From the NCBI RefSeq assembly GCF_015240065.1, contig NZ_CP060506.1, positions 1,240,001-1,304,000 of the forward strand: DNA of 64,000 nucleotides. The letters are read 5' to 3'. How positions within the stretch are numbered: position 1 is the first letter of the stretch; each line of letters begins with the position of its first letter. Below the pieces are notes generated by a model. It did no database searches, was not told where the DNA came from, and saw only the letters and a list, made by a program, of their open reading frames with translations. This stretch comes from Nanchangia anserum. GTDB lineage: Bacteria; Actinomycetota; Actinomycetes; Actinomycetales; Actinomycetaceae. Shown piece by piece: positions 54,883 through 64,000 of the stretch. Both the position numbers and the translations under genes were made by a program.

Positions 54883-56163
54883 CTAGTGGGTCTCGCAGGC
54901 GTCGAGGTGATGGAACGTGTGTCCCAGGGCCGCCTTCGTGCGCAGGTAATCGATGTTGTGGGGGTCGAGGCCGACCTCGAGGGGCACGGCCTCGACGACG
55001 TCGACGAGGCTCGGATCTAGCCGAACCTTGTCGGGGTTGTTCGTCAGCAGGCGCACGCGCGTGATGCCCAAATGCGCGAGAATCGCCGCGCCCGCGCCGT
55101 ATTCGCGCAGGTCGACGGCCCAGCCGAGTTCGAGATTGGCCTGGGCCGTGTCGAGGCCGGAATCTTGGAGGTGGTAGGCGCGGATCTTCTCGCCCAGCCC
55201 GATCCCACGGCCCTCGTGACCGCGCAGGTAGACGAGCGCCCCGCCCTCGACAGCGATCTGCTCGAGGGCGGCATCGAGCTGCGGGCCGCAGTCGCAGCGC
55301 AGCGACCCGAAGGCCTCCCCCGTCAGGCACTCGGAGTGAATGCGCGCGAGCGCCACCTCGGCGGGCGCGCTCGGCGTGTCAGGGGTCAGCGCGATGTGTT
55401 CGGCACCCGTGCGCAAGTCGCGGAACGAGTGGATGATGAAGTCACCGTGACGCGTCGGCAGCTTGGCGGTGGCGATGAGAGCCACGCGCTCACCGTCCTT
55501 GCTCGGCGCGGGCGTCGCGCTCGGTTGTGCCTCGCCGGCGTCCTCGGCCTCGAGCCACGAGCGCAGCTCCTTGACGGTGAGCAGGTACAGGCCGCACTTT
55601 CGTGCCATGTCCTGGGCGTCGTCGTAGCGCACCATGTCGCCGTCGTCGTGGACGAGCTCTCCAATGACCCCGACGGGTTCCATGCCGGCCAACCGCAACA
55701 GGTCGACCGTCGCCTCGGTGTGCCCGCCGCGCTCGCGCACTCCGCCCGGTCGCGCCCGCAGCGGCAGGATGTGACCGGGGCGGATGAGGTCGCCCGGCGC
55801 CGAGTGCGGGTCGGCGAGGACACGCAGGGTTCGCGCGCGATCCCCGGCCGAGATTCCCGTCGTCACGCCGCGCGCGGCGTCGCAGCTGATCGTGTAGCAC
55901 GTGTGCTTGGGGTCCTCGGTGTCGGGGACCATCTCGGGCAGCTTGAGGGCGTCGGCGCGCTCGAGCGGCATCGGCGCGCACAGATAGCCCGACGTGTGGC
56001 GCACCATCCACGCGACCCATCGCGTCGACGCCGTCTCGGCCGCCATGATGGCGTCGACCTCGTTTTCGCGCTCGCGAGAGTCGGCGACGAGGACGGGCTT
56101 GCCCGCGCGCAGATCCGCGATGACGGCGTCCATCGCCTCGGTGAGGCTCTCGGGTGCGCTCAC
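54883..56163 (-). CDS. ribBA: Bifunctional DHBP synthase / GTP cyclohydrolase II
   Basis: Supplies both precursors of riboflavin. Residues about 1-205 are 3,4-dihydroxy-2-butanone-4-phosphate synthase (VLVADSRERENEVDAIMAAE with the acidic metal site, RPGHILPLRARPGGVRERGGHTEATVDL). Residues about 225-426 are GTP cyclohydrolase II (ARIHSECLTGEAFGSLRCDCGPQL with the three zinc cysteines, YLRGHEGRGIGL). In the first domain DSRERENEVD replaces the more common D-xx-DRENEGD; a change of Gly to Val and of the first Asp to Ser-Arg context is worth noting for activity. GTG start overlapping the ribE stop. Confidence 0.93.
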   Translation of the reverse strand: MSAPESLTEAMDAVIADLRAGKPVLVADSRERENEVDAIMAAETASTRWVAWMVRHTSGYLCAPMPLERADALKLPEMVPDTEDPKHTCYTISCDAARGVTTGISAGDRARTLRVLADPHSAPGDLIRPGHILPLRARPGGVRERGGHTEATVDLLRLAGMEPVGVIGELVHDDGDMVRYDDAQDMARKCGLYLLTVKELRSWLEAEDAGEAQPSATPAPSKDGERVALIATAKLPTRHGDFIIHSFRDLRTGAEHIALTPDTPSAPAEVALARIHSECLTGEAFGSLRCDCGPQLDAALEQIAVEGGALVYLRGHEGRGIGLGEKIRAYHLQDSGLDTAQANLELGWAVDLREYGAGAAILAHLGITRVRLLTNNPDKVRLDPSLVDVVEAVPLEVGLDPHNIDYLRTKAALGHTFHHLDACETH

Positions 56164-56762
56164 TGCTCGGTCTCCTTCGGTGCTCGGGTGAGCCGCTCGG
56201 CGTAGCGGGCCATGACATCGGTTTCCAGGTTGACGCGGGTGCCCACTCCGATCTCGCCGAGGGTCGTCGCCTCAAGGGTCGTCGGAATGAGCGACACGGT
56301 GAATCCGTTATCGGTGACCGCGCTGACCGTCAGGGACACCCCGTCGATCGCGATCGACCCCTTGTAGGCGATGTAGCGGGCAACGTCGACGTCGCAGGTG
56401 ATGTCGACCTCGTCCCAGCGCGGACCCGGGCGGCACGCGGTGACGACGCCGATGCCGTCGACGTGGCCTTGGACGAGGTGGCCGCCCAGACGCCCGTTGG
56501 CGGCGAGGGCGCGCTCGAGGTTGACCCGGGTGCCCTCGGGCAGGCTCGCCAGCGTCGTAACCGCGAGGGTCTCGGGCATGACGTCGGCGGTGAAGGTCTG
56601 CGCCGTGTGCGAGGTGACGCTCAGGCACACCCCCGCCGTGGACACCGAGTCGCCCTCGGCGAGGTCGGCGGCGAAGGGGGCCTCGATCGTCACGACGGCT
56701 GCCCCCTCGACGCTGACGCGTCGACAAAGTCGCCCGGTGGCTTCAACGAGTCCGGTAAACAT
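56160..56762 (-). CDS. ribE: Riboflavin synthase alpha chain
   Basis: Dismutates two lumazines to riboflavin. The 200-residue protein starts MFTGLVEATGRL and has two tandem lumazine-binding barrels (first about residues 1-88, second about 90-185), with GDSVSTAGVCLSVTS and KGSIAIDGVSLTVS as the repeated motif. The ATG lies inside the end of ribD (20-base overlap), so translation is coupled. Confidence 0.95.
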   Translation of the reverse strand: MFTGLVEATGRLCRRVSVEGAAVVTIEAPFAADLAEGDSVSTAGVCLSVTSHTAQTFTADVMPETLAVTTLASLPEGTRVNLERALAANGRLGGHLVQGHVDGIGVVTACRPGPRWDEVDITCDVDVARYIAYKGSIAIDGVSLTVSAVTDNGFTVSLIPTTLEATTLGEIGVGTRVNLETDVMARYAERLTRAPKETEQ

Positions 56763-57816
56763 CACGTGCCTCCTGACTAATCGCGTAGATGTCGAGGTGG
56801 TCGGCCCCGACGGGCCGGGAGTTGACGAGGCGAATCGGTAGCGCGTCAGCGAGCGTCGCGATGCCCAGGGGCGCGATGGCGCGTCGGCCCTGCCCCAACA
56901 GGATCGGGGCACGGTAGACGTGCCACTCGTCAACGACGCCCGCACGCAGTGCCGCGCTAACGAGGGTGGGGCCGCCCTCGATGAGGACGCGACGGATCCC
57001 GCGCTCGCCCAGCCGCTCGAGCAGGCCGGCCAGGTCATGATCGCGCACGTGCTCGACGCCGGCGGCGCGCAGGTGAGAGTCCTCGGGGAGGTCCCGGCTG
57101 CCGACGACAATGCGCACCGGCTGGTGGGCGAGGGCCGTCCCGGAGCGATCACGCGCGCTCAGGCGAGGGTTATCGGCCAGTGCCGTTCCCGTGCCGACAA
57201 CGATCGCGTCGACGCCGGCGCGGATCTCGTGGCCGCACGCGCGCGCCTCGGGGGACGTGATCCACTGCGACGTGCCGTCGGCCGCGGCGACGATACCGTC
57301 GGTACTCATCGCTGTCTTGGCGATGACCCACGGGCGCCCTCGGGCAACGGCGTGACACCAGGCGGCGTTGAGATCGCGCGCGCGATCAATGAGCGCCGGG
57401 GCGATCCCGGCCTGCCGGGCATCGATCGCCTCGATCCCGTGACCGCGCAGCCACGCTGCCCCGCCGGCGGCCTCGGCGTTGGGATCGGGCAGGGCGTAGA
57501 TGACGCGGGCGACGCCGGCCTCGGCGAGGGCGCGCGAACACGGCCCCGTCCGCCCGGTGTGGTTGCACGGCTCCAGCGTGACGACGGCGCACGACCCGCG
57601 AGCGCCACCACGCGGCAGCTGGGAGAGGGCGTCGACCTCAGCGTGTGCCGTGCCCGCGCCGCGGTGGTAGCCGACGGCGAGGATCTCGCCGCTCGGGCTG
57701 AGTAGCGTGCAGCCGACCCGCGGATTTCCCCCGGCGAGCGGACCGCGCCTCGCCGCATCGAGGGCACGTTCGAGGGCAGCGTCGAGCGCCTGCGGCTCCT
57801 GCGGTGGCCTCGCCAT
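56743..57816 (-). CDS. ribD: Bifunctional riboflavin deaminase/reductase RibD
   Basis: Two-domain enzyme of 357 residues. The N-terminal deaminase (about 1-145) has the zinc motif HAEVDAL...EPCNHTGRTGPCSRAL. The C-terminal reductase (about 150-355) has IAKTAMSTDGIVAA, DAIVVGTGTALADNPRLSAR and RVLIEGGPTLVSAAL. The ATG at 57816 follows GAGGGGGA. It is the first gene behind the FMN riboswitch. Confidence 0.95.
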   Translation of the reverse strand: MARPPQEPQALDAALERALDAARRGPLAGGNPRVGCTLLSPSGEILAVGYHRGAGTAHAEVDALSQLPRGGARGSCAVVTLEPCNHTGRTGPCSRALAEAGVARVIYALPDPNAEAAGGAAWLRGHGIEAIDARQAGIAPALIDRARDLNAAWCHAVARGRPWVIAKTAMSTDGIVAAADGTSQWITSPEARACGHEIRAGVDAIVVGTGTALADNPRLSARDRSGTALAHQPVRIVVGSRDLPEDSHLRAAGVEHVRDHDLAGLLERLGERGIRRVLIEGGPTLVSAALRAGVVDEWHVYRAPILLGQGRRAIAPLGIATLADALPIRLVNSRPVGADHLDIYAISQEARDVYRTR

Positions 57817-57876
57817 GATCCCCCTCGCTCTGATACGCACACCGGGGTCCACGCGTCGTCAGTGCACGGCACTGAC

Positions 57877-57987
57877 TGCTCCTCCCATCCGGACTTTCAC
57901 CGTCGGTTCCGGACTTCCACCGGATCAGCCGCCGAAGCGGGTCGCGGACTTTTACCGCCGGTTCGGACTTACACCGACCCCGGAGCA
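57877..57987 (-). ncRNA. FMN riboswitch (RFN element)
   Basis: On the minus strand the leader of ribD carries the RFN core: AACCGGCGGTAAAAGTCCGC, GATCCGGTGGAAGTCCGG and CCGACGGTGAAAGTCCGGAT, in that order. The closing P1 stem is TGCTCC (plus-strand ggagca at 57982-57987) with GGAGCA (plus-strand tgctcc at 57877-57882). Right after the aptamer a perfect 8-base hairpin GTCAGTGC-CGT-GCACTGAC (57858-57876) probably belongs to the expression platform. A CATACT -10-like box lies at 58004-58009. FMN would lower rib operon expression. Confidence 0.95.
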
Positions 57988-58056
57988 CTACTGTGTCGGT
58001 GCCAGTATGCCACGCCGCTGCGGGACGCGCCCGCGGGCGGGCTCTACGATGGCTGC

Positions 58057-58937
58057 GTGAGAGATCGTTATGGACCCGACGTGCTAGCCTCGGACTTTCG
58101 CCGCTCCCACCTGAAACCGATTACGCAGGTTGAGGCGCGGCCCGGCGTCGTCGTCGAGGACCCGACGACGGGCTTCGTCGGCGCCGTGCTGCGGGTCTAC
58201 AAATCGGGCGGCGCCATCGTCGTCGACCTGGAGGATCGCCTGGGCCGGGTCCGCGCGTTCCCGCTTGGGCCCGGGTTCTGGATCGACGGCAAGCCTGTCG
58301 AACTCGTGCGTCCTCGCGCCGTGCAAGCGCGTTCGGGGCCGCCGAGCGCGACGTCTCGAGAGCTCACCAACTCGGGATCGCGCCGCGTCGCCGACGCCCC
58401 CGCCAGAGTTGCCCGAGCCTCGCGCCTGTGGGTCGAGGGACGCCACGACGCCGAACTCGTCGAACACGTGTGGGGCGACGACCTGCGCGTCGCCGGCGTC
58501 GTCGTCGAGCTGCTCCACGGTGCCGACAACCTCGAGGCCGTCCTCGCCGACTTCTCCCCGACTCCCGATCGGCGCGCCGGCATCCTCCTCGACCACCTCG
58601 TCACGGGATCGAAAGAGACGCGACTGGCCGAGGCCCTGCGGCGGCGCTGGGGCGAGGACGCCCTGCTGATCTCGGGCCACCCCTTCGTCGACATCTGGCA
58701 GGCCATCGCCCCCGAGCGCGTCGGGCTGGCGGCCTGGCCCGACATTCCCCGCGGCACCGACATCAAGATTGGCACCCTATGCCACCTCGGGTGGCCCCAC
58801 GCCGACCACGCGGACGTCGCAGCCGGGTGGCAGCGAATCCTGCGGCGCGCGTGCGCGACTGGCGCGATCTCTCCCCCGCGCTGCTTGGCCGCGTGGAAGA
58901 ACTCATCGACTTCGTCACGGCACCGGGCACCCGCTGA
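58057..58937 (+). pseudogene. DUF3097 family protein, frame break near the 3' end
   Basis: Protein of unknown function conserved in actinobacteria, usually near hemW and hrcA as here. The GTG at 58057 (VRDRYGPDVLASDFRRS) lies 6 bases after a TACGAT -10-like box, suggesting leaderless expression. The body shows VEDPTTGFVGAVLR, LWVEGRHDAELVEHVWGDDLR, DHLVTGSKETRLA and GHPFVDIWQAI. Near 58848-58853 the frame shifts after WQRILRR; in the other frame it continues VRDWRDLSPALLGRVEELIDFVTAPGTR to a TGA at 58937. The unshifted frame would run to 59016 through the terminator and into katA, which argues for the break. LWVEGRHDAE has a TOPRIM-like look, not proven. Confidence 0.82.
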
Positions 58938-58941
58938 CGAC

Positions 58942-58977
58942 GATGGGGAGCGACCCCGTGCGGAGCCGCTCCCCATC
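58942..58977. terminator. Bidirectional terminator between DUF3097 gene and katA
   Basis: GATGGGGAGCG (58942-58952) pairs perfectly over 11 bases with CGCTCCCCATC (58967-58977), 4 bases after the corrected DUF3097 stop and 35 bases after the convergent katA stop. Confidence 0.75.
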
Positions 58978-59012
58978 CCGCCGCGATATCGCCCGCGGAT
59001 GCGCGCTAGCGC

Positions 59013-60506
59013 TTAGGCGTCACCACCGGCGCGCACGGCATCTTCGATGCGCTGGCCCGTCTCGGCGTCGACGTTCTTCCAGTACTCGAAGGCGCGCTCG
59101 AGCACGTCGCCGTGAACTCCGGCGAGCAGGTGGCGCGCAACCGTCGCCACGAATTCGTCGCGCTCGGCATCACTCATGACGTCGCGAACCAGGATGCCCG
59201 CCTGGGTGAAGTCGTCATCCATGTCGGACTGAATCGGCTGCCAGTCGCGGACCAACTCGGGATCATCCAGGCCCCACGTCTCCTCGGCGGAAGCCGGGGC
59301 ATCGGCGTAGCCGCGACCCGTCGTGTTCGGCGCGTGGACGCACTGATCGTCGTTGTGGGTGTAGGCCATCGGCCCATCCTGCTGGTACGTATTCACCGGC
59401 ACCCGCGCGGCGTTGACCGGCAGCTGCTGGTAGTTCGCACCGATGCGGTGGCGCTGGGTGTCGGCGTAGGAGAACACGCGCCCCAGCAGCATCTTGTCCG
59501 GGCTCAGCCCGATGCCGGGAACGAGGTTCGACGGGGCGAACGCCGCCTGCTCGACCTCGGCAAAGAAGTTATCGGGAATGCGGTTCAGCGTCATCCGGCC
59601 GACCTCGATGCGCGGGTAATCGGCCAGCGGCACCGTCTTCGTCACATCGAAGATGTTGATCTTGTAGTTCTTCGCATCCTCGTACGGGATCACCTGGACG
59701 TAGAGCGTCCACGACGGGAACTCGCCGCGCTCGATCGCCTCATAGAGGTCCGCGCGGTGGGCGTCGGGCTGGCTGCCCGCCAGCTTCTCGGCCTCGGCGT
59801 CCGTCAGGCCCTCAACGCCCTGATCCGAAATGAACGCGTACTTGACCCAGAAACGCTCCCCGGCCTCATTGACCCACATGTACGTGTGCGAGCCGTAACC
59901 GTTCATATGACGGTAGGTCTTGGGAATCCCGCGCATGCCCATGAGGTAGGTAACCTGGTGGGCCGACTCGGGCGAGGACGTCCAGAAATCCCACTGCATG
60001 TGGTGGTCGCGCAGGCCCGTGGCACCGCGACGCTTCTGCGAGTGGATGAAGTGCGGGAACCGCATGGCGTCGCGGATGAAGAAGATCGGCGTGTTGTTGC
60101 CGACGAGGTCGTAGTTGCCCTCACTGGTGTAGAACTTCAGCGCAAACCCGCGCGGATCGCGCCACGTGTCGGGCGAGCCCTGCTCACCGGCGACCGTCGA
60201 GAAGCGGGCAAACATCGGCGTCGTCACACCCTTGCGGAACAGCGCCGCCTTCGTGTAGGCCGAGACGTCCGCCGTGCACTCGAACTCACCAAACGCGCCC
60301 GCGCCCTTGGCGTGGACGACGCGCTCGGGCACGCGCTCGCGGTCGAAGTGCGCCATGGTCTCGACGAAGGTGACGTCGTGCAGCATCGTCGGGCCGTTCG
60401 CGCCGGCGGTGAGCGAGTGGCGCTCGGACGTCGCCGGCGCACCGTTCATGAGGGTCGAGGCGGCCGCGTCCGTGCGACCCGAGTTGTCGGGGTGACGATC
60501 GATCAT
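59013..60506 (-). CDS. katA: Heme catalase (small-subunit type)
   Basis: Decomposes hydrogen peroxide in the cytoplasm. The 497-residue protein has the distal-heme histidine in [15 protein letters not shown], the asparagine in [15 protein letters not shown], and the proximal tyrosine segment [20 protein letters not shown]-site type residues fit clade 3. GGGAGGAT lies just before the ATG. It is monocistronic, flanked by a terminator and a promoter with an inverted repeat, and breaks the usual hemW-DUF3097 adjacency. Confidence 0.96.
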   Translation of the reverse strand: MIDRHPDNSGRTDAAASTLMNGAPATSERHSLTAGANGPTMLHDVTFVETMAHFDRERVPERVVHAKGAGAFGEFECTADVSAYTKAALFRKGVTTPMFARFSTVAGEQGSPDTWRDPRGFALKFYTSEGNYDLVGNNTPIFFIRDAMRFPHFIHSQKRRGATGLRDHHMQWDFWTSSPESAHQVTYLMGMRGIPKTYRHMNGYGSHTYMWVNEAGERFWVKYAFISDQGVEGLTDAEAEKLAGSQPDAHRADLYEAIERGEFPSWTLYVQVIPYEDAKNYKINIFDVTKTVPLADYPRIEVGRMTLNRIPDNFFAEVEQAAFAPSNLVPGIGLSPDKMLLGRVFSYADTQRHRIGANYQQLPVNAARVPVNTYQQDGPMAYTHNDDQCVHAPNTTGRGYADAPASAEETWGLDDPELVRDWQPIQSDMDDDFTQAGILVRDVMSDAERDEFVATVARHLLAGVHGDVLERAFEYWKNVDAETGQRIEDAVRAGGDA

Positions 60507-60518
60507 ATGGATCCTCCC

Positions 60519-60572
60519 AAAAGTCTTGAACTTTTCCAGTTAAGGATAACGCGAGAGCCGCGCTCGTGTGAA
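60519..60572 (-). promoter_or_regulatory. katA promoter with inverted repeat operator
   Basis: On the minus strand TTCACA (plus 60567-60572) and TATCCT (plus 60543-60548) are spaced 18 bases. The predicted start of transcription lies next to a perfect inverted repeat AAAAGT-TCAAG-ACTTTT (60519-60535), which ends right before the ribosome site. The AT-rich palindrome in this GC-rich setting looks like a repressor operator; the regulator is unknown (a Fur/PerR-type protein is one option). Confidence 0.55.
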
Positions 60573-60603
60573 CCCGTTGACACAAAATCGCTACGCGGCA
60601 CCG

Positions 60604-61806
60604 TCAGCCGAAAGCCAGCCGACGCGTCACCTCGTCGGCGAGGAGGCGCCCCTTCAGGGTGAGAACGACGCGGTCGTCGTCGCACACCTCGCTCATCGAC
60701 ACGGCCACTCCCCCGCGCCGCAGGCTCACGTATCCCGCGCTGACAAGGTCTCTGAGGTGGTCCCCGCCGCTGCTGGCGCCCGCATCAGCCCACGCCAGTC
60801 CCGAGCTCAAGCGGATGCCCAGCATGAGGTGTTCGAGGCGACGGGCCTCGGCATCGGGGGTTTCCTCCCCGGCCCGGGGACTCTCCCCCGCACGCAGGCG
60901 CGCTGCATACGCGCGCGGGTGCTTGACGTTCCACCAGCGCCGCCCGCCCACGAAGGAATGCGCGCCGGGTCCGCATCCCCACCACTCGCCCTCGCGCCAA
61001 TAGGCGAGGTTGTGGCGCGAAACGTGCCTGAGGTCGCACGCATCCGTGAGATCGGCCTCGTCCTCATCGGGGCGCGCCCAGTTCGAGATCTCGTACCATC
61101 GATACCCGGCCTCGCCCAGCAGCCCGTCGGCCAGGCGATACTTCATCGCCTCGTCGTCATCGTCGGGCGCGGGCAGGACGCCGGTGCGCACGAGGCGCCC
61201 CATCTTCGTCCCCTCTTCGACGACGAGGCCGTAGGCCGAAATGTGGTCGGGCACCAACCCGATGACGGCGCGCAGCGACGCCTCCCAATCGGCCAGCGAT
61301 TCCCCCGGCGTGCCGTAGATGAGGTCGAGCGAGACGTCCATACCCGCCTCGCGCACGGCGGCCACGGCGGCGGGAATCGACTCGGGTCGGTGCGTGCGCT
61401 CCAGCGTGCGCAATACGTGGGAGACCGCCGACTGCATGCCCATCGACACCCGGGTCACCCCGGCGCGCGCCCACCGCCGCGCCGCCTCGGGCGTGACGGT
61501 GTCGGGGTTGGCTTCCATCGACACTTCCGCGCCCGCCCGCACGCCGACGCGGCGACGCACGCTGTCGAGGATGCGCTCGAGCTCGTCCGCCGGCAGCAGC
61601 GAGGGCGTGCCCCCGCCGAGGTAGACGGTGTCGGCGACGCGGGTGAGGCCGCTCGCTGTCGCCTGGGCGAGCTCGCGCTCGATGCTCGCCGCGTACGTGT
61701 CCGGCTCGGCGCCCTCGCCAAATCCCACCGTGTACGTATTGAAGTCGCAGTAGCCGCACCGCACCGTGCAAAACGGCACGTGCACGTAAACGCCGAACGT
61801 GCTCAC
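60604..61806 (-). CDS. hemW: Radical-SAM heme chaperone HemW
   Basis: HemN-like radical-SAM protein of 400 residues; HemW inserts heme into respiratory enzymes rather than oxidising coproporphyrinogen. The cluster motif CTVRCGYCDF is near residue 13, with YLGGGTPSLL and EANPDTVT, and the C-terminal HemN domain. The YVHVPFC start is typical. GTG at 61806 overlaps the trmB stop (GTGA). Heme delivery would suit the nitrate reductase and catalase in the region, but that link is inference. Confidence 0.93.
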   Translation of the reverse strand: MSTFGVYVHVPFCTVRCGYCDFNTYTVGFGEGAEPDTYAASIERELAQATASGLTRVADTVYLGGGTPSLLPADELERILDSVRRRVGVRAGAEVSMEANPDTVTPEAARRWARAGVTRVSMGMQSAVSHVLRTLERTHRPESIPAAVAAVREAGMDVSLDLIYGTPGESLADWEASLRAVIGLVPDHISAYGLVVEEGTKMGRLVRTGVLPAPDDDDEAMKYRLADGLLGEAGYRWYEISNWARPDEDEADLTDACDLRHVSRHNLAYWREGEWWGCGPGAHSFVGGRRWWNVKHPRAYAARLRAGESPRAGEETPDAEARRLEHLMLGIRLSSGLAWADAGASSGGDHLRDLVSAGYVSLRRGGVAVSMSEVCDDDRVVLTLKGRLLADEVTRRLAFG

Positions 61807-62564
61807 GGCACCCGCTGACCGCACACGTCGCGCACGACGCGCCCCGCCTCGACGCCGCGGCGTTCAAAATTCGTCAGCACGCGCCCGTCCCAGCGCGGCG
61901 CGAATCCCCCGCGCTCGCCCTCGGGATCGGCCGGATCCGGGTTCATCCCCGCATAGGGATTGGTGAAAAACGGCGAGTCCTCGACGACCGTGCGCATCTG
62001 AAAGGCGTAGTCGGCCCAGTCGGTCGCCAGCCGCCACAGTCCGCCCGGGCGCAGGATCCGCCCGACCTCGGCGGCGAAGGCGGGTTGGACGAGGCGACGC
62101 TTATGGTGACGGGACTTGCGCCACGGGTCAGGGAAAAACACCCACAGCTCGTCAAGGCAGTGGTCATCGAAAATGATCGGAATGGCGTGTTGGGCGTCGG
62201 CCTCGATGATGCGCAGATTGGTGAGGCCGGCCTTGTGCGCCTTGGCCACCGTCTTCGCGACGCCTGGGTGGTAGACCTCGAACGCCACGTAATCGCGTTC
62301 GGGGTGGGCCGCGGCGGCCCCGACGATCTGGTCGCCGTTTCCCGAACCGATCTCGCAGCGCACCACCGACTCGCGCCCGAACACCTGGCGCCAGTTCAGC
62401 CTCGGGGCGTCCTCGGCCACCATCGTCTCGCCACTACCGCGGGGGATGTCGATGACGTAGTCACCCGCGTGGGCATCCCACGTCTGCTGCAGGGACGGCG
62501 AGAGATGGCGCGCCCGGGAGACGAACGACTTCGTGCGCGCCATGAACGGCTGGGCCTCGTTCAC
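61803..62564 (-). CDS. trmB: tRNA (guanine-N7)-methyltransferase TrmB
   Basis: SAM-dependent enzyme that makes m7G46 in tRNA, 253 residues. The SAM-binding [12 protein letters not shown] and the family motif [18 protein letters not shown] are clear. The GTG at 62564 overlaps the lepA stop as GTGA and has GGGGA 5 bases upstream; an ATG at 62543 (MARTKSF) would shorten it by 7 residues. It lies between lepA and hemW in one run of coupled genes. Confidence 0.94.
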   Translation of the reverse strand: MNEAQPFMARTKSFVSRARHLSPSLQQTWDAHAGDYVIDIPRGSGETMVAEDAPRLNWRQVFGRESVVRCEIGSGNGDQIVGAAAAHPERDYVAFEVYHPGVAKTVAKAHKAGLTNLRIIEADAQHAIPIIFDDHCLDELWVFFPDPWRKSRHHKRRLVQPAFAAEVGRILRPGGLWRLATDWADYAFQMRTVVEDSPFFTNPYAGMNPDPADPEGERGGFAPRWDGRVLTNFERRGVEAGRVVRDVCGQRVP

Positions 62565-64000
62565 TTCTTCTTCCCCTCCGGCGTATCCGACGTCAGCGCC
62601 GCGACGAAGGCTTCCTGCGGCACCTCGACCGAGCCGATGGCCTTCATCCGCTTCTTGCCCTCTTTCTGCTTCTCCAGCAGCTTGCGCTTGCGCGTGATGT
62701 CGCCGCCGTAGCACTTGGCGAGCATGTCCTTGCGCAGCGCCTTAATCGTCTGGCGGGCGATGACGCGCGAGCCGATGGCCGCCTGCACGGGAATCTCGAA
62801 CTGCTGGCGGGGAATGAGCTCCTTCAGGCGCTTGCACATGCGCACCCCGTAGGCGTAGGCGGCGTCCTTGTGGACGATCGCCGAGAACGCGTCGATTTGG
62901 TCGCCGTTGAGCAGAATGTCGACCTTGACCAGGTCGGCGGCCTGGTCCCCGGACTCGTGGTAGTCGAGCGAGGCGTACCCGCGCGTGCGCGACTTCAAGT
63001 GATCGAAGAAGTCGAAGACGATCTCGGCCAGGGGCAGGGTGTAGCGCATCTCGACGCGTTCGGGCGAGAGGTAGTCCATGCCGTTCATGCGGCCACGCCG
63101 CGACTGACACAGCTCCATGACCGCACCGACGTAATCGGAGGGAGTCAGTACCGTCGCCGCCACGACGGGTTCGCGGATCTCGGCGATCTTGCCGTCGGGG
63201 AATTCCGAGGGGTTCGTCACCGAGACGATCTCGCCGTCCTCGCGACGCACCTCGTAGACGACCGACGGAGCCGTCGCGATGATCGAGAGCCCGAATTCGC
63301 GGTCGAGACGCTCCTTCGTGATCTCCAGGTGCAACAGGCCGAGGAAGCCGCAGCGGAAACCAAATCCCAGGGCGACCGAGGTCTCGGGTTCGTACGTGAT
63401 CGCCGCGTCGTTGAGGCGCAGCTTGTCCAGCGCCTCGCGCAGATCGGGGAAGTCGGCACCGTCGATGGGATAGATGCCCGAGAACACCATCGGCTGCGGG
63501 TCCTCGTATCCCGCGACCTCCTCCTCGGCCGGCGCGTCCGCGCGCGTGACCGTGTCGCCGACGCGCGAGGCCCGCACGTCCTTCACCCCGGTGATGAGGT
63601 AGCCGACCTCGCCGACTCCCAGGCCCTGCGAGGGTGTCGGTTCGGGGCTGATGACACCAATCTCTTGCAACTCGTGACGCGCCTTCGTCGACATCATCTC
63701 GATGTCGCGGCGCGGCTCCAGCTTGCCGTCGACGACGCGAACGTAGGTGACGACGCCGCGATAGGTGTCGTAGACCGAGTCGAAGATCATCGCGCGCGCC
63801 GGGGCATTCGGATCACCGGCGGGAGCCGGGACCTCGGCGACGATGCGGTCGAGCAGCTCCTCAACCCCCTCGCCGGTCTTTGCCGAGGTCAGCAGGCACT
63901 CGGACGGGTCAATGCCGAGCAGGCCGGCGAGTTCATCGGCGCAGCGCTCGGGTTGGGCCGCGGGCAGGTCGATCTTGTTGAGCACGGGGATGATGGCGAG
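62561..64000 (-). CDS. lepA: Elongation factor 4 LepA (5' end outside window)
   Basis: Ribosome-binding translational GTPase. The window holds the last 479 codons, from the G4 motif LNKIDLP at the window edge onward, so the G1-G3 motifs lie outside. Visible landmarks are [32 protein letters not shown] region ([16 protein letters not shown]), [14 protein letters not shown], and the LepA-specific C-terminal domain ending with [39 protein letters not shown] split over the end of the protein. Order lepA-trmB-hemW is coupled by GTGA overlaps. Confidence 0.96.
   Translation of the reverse strand, partial: LAIIPVLNKIDLPAAQPERCADELAGLLGIDPSECLLTSAKTGEGVEELLDRIVAEVPAPAGDPNAPARAMIFDSVYDTYRGVVTYVRVVDGKLEPRRDIEMMSTKARHELQEIGVISPEPTPSQGLGVGEVGYLITGVKDVRASRVGDTVTRADAPAEEEVAGYEDPQPMVFSGIYPIDGADFPDLREALDKLRLNDAAITYEPETSVALGFGFRCGFLGLLHLEITKERLDREFGLSIIATAPSVVYEVRREDGEIVSVTNPSEFPDGKIAEIREPVVAATVLTPSDYVGAVMELCQSRRGRMNGMDYLSPERVEMRYTLPLAEIVFDFFDHLKSRTRGYASLDYHESGDQAADLVKVDILLNGDQIDAFSAIVHKDAAYAYGVRMCKRLKELIPRQQFEIPVQAAIGSRVIARQTIKALRKDMLAKCYGGDITRKRKLLEKQKEGKKRMKAIGSVEVPQEAFVAALTSDTPEGKKK

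Noticed and set aside
58938..59016. Extension of the DUF3097 gene to a stop overlapping katA
   Set aside because: That frame passes through a perfect terminator stem and yields a low-complexity tail, while the other frame gives a conserved-looking C-terminus ending at 58937.

Overview
This window is GC-rich, densely packed bacterial chromosome with no rRNA, tRNA, CRISPR array, transposase or phage gene. Several traits point to an actinobacterium, most likely near Actinomycetaceae: the GC-biased codons, many GTG starts, frequent ATGA/GTGA stop-start overlaps, TANNNT -10 boxes lying 6-8 nt from start codons (leaderless transcripts), and the gene order lepA-hemW-DUF3097-hrcA-dnaJ-rsmE-phoH-ybeY-corC-era-leuA-recO-uppS-(zinc genes)-glyQS-dus-dgt-dnaG. 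The genus assignment is inference. No gap between genes exceeds about 250 bases.

Layout. 1-13.3 kb is an anaerobic nitrate-respiration and molybdenum-cofactor block. narK-narG-narH lie on the minus strand, with narH cut by the window edge. Next come Moco synthesis genes on both strands (mobA; moaA-moaD; moaE; moeB-moeA-moaC) and a molybdate uptake operon (HTH-TOBE regulator, modA, fused modBC). NarG needs the cofactor these genes make, so the region is one functional unit. 13.4-25.4 kb holds peptide and amino-acid handling: an M3 peptidase with a small membrane partner, an oppB-C-DF-A importer, a LysP-like permease and a ThrE-like exporter. 25.5-31.6 kb is housekeeping: pnp, rpsO, dnaG, dgt.

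31.8-35.1 kb is a three-gene polyol cassette (MFS permease, sorbitol-type dehydrogenase, AraC regulator) that appears inserted between dgt and dus; two of its three genes carry frameshifts, one at a C10 tract. 35.1-43.9 kb holds dus, a yibE/F-type membrane gene with an in-frame TAG, glyQS, a zinc importer with its Fur-family regulator, uppS and recO. 44-54.3 kb has a POT peptide transporter, leuA with a probable leader peptide, then era-corC-ybeY-phoH-rsmE-dnaJ-hrcA behind a CIRCE operator. 54.4-58 kb is the riboflavin operon ribD-ribE-ribBA-ribH behind an FMN riboswitch. 58-64 kb carries a frameshifted DUF3097 gene, catalase, hemW, trmB and lepA (cut by the window edge).

Three convergent gene pairs end on a shared CTAG, so both stop codons are read from one palindrome. 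Five frame breaks (two in narG, one each in the MFS, AraC and DUF3097 genes) are all repaired by adding a single base, which looks more like sequence error than five independent gene deaths. I did not find a convincing wholly new multi-gene system. The most distinctive items are the HTH-TOBE mini-regulator paired with a TOBE-less ModBC fusion, the leuA leader peptide, the poly-C tract in the AraC gene, the shared CTAG stops, and the operator-like repeats upstream of oppB and katA.
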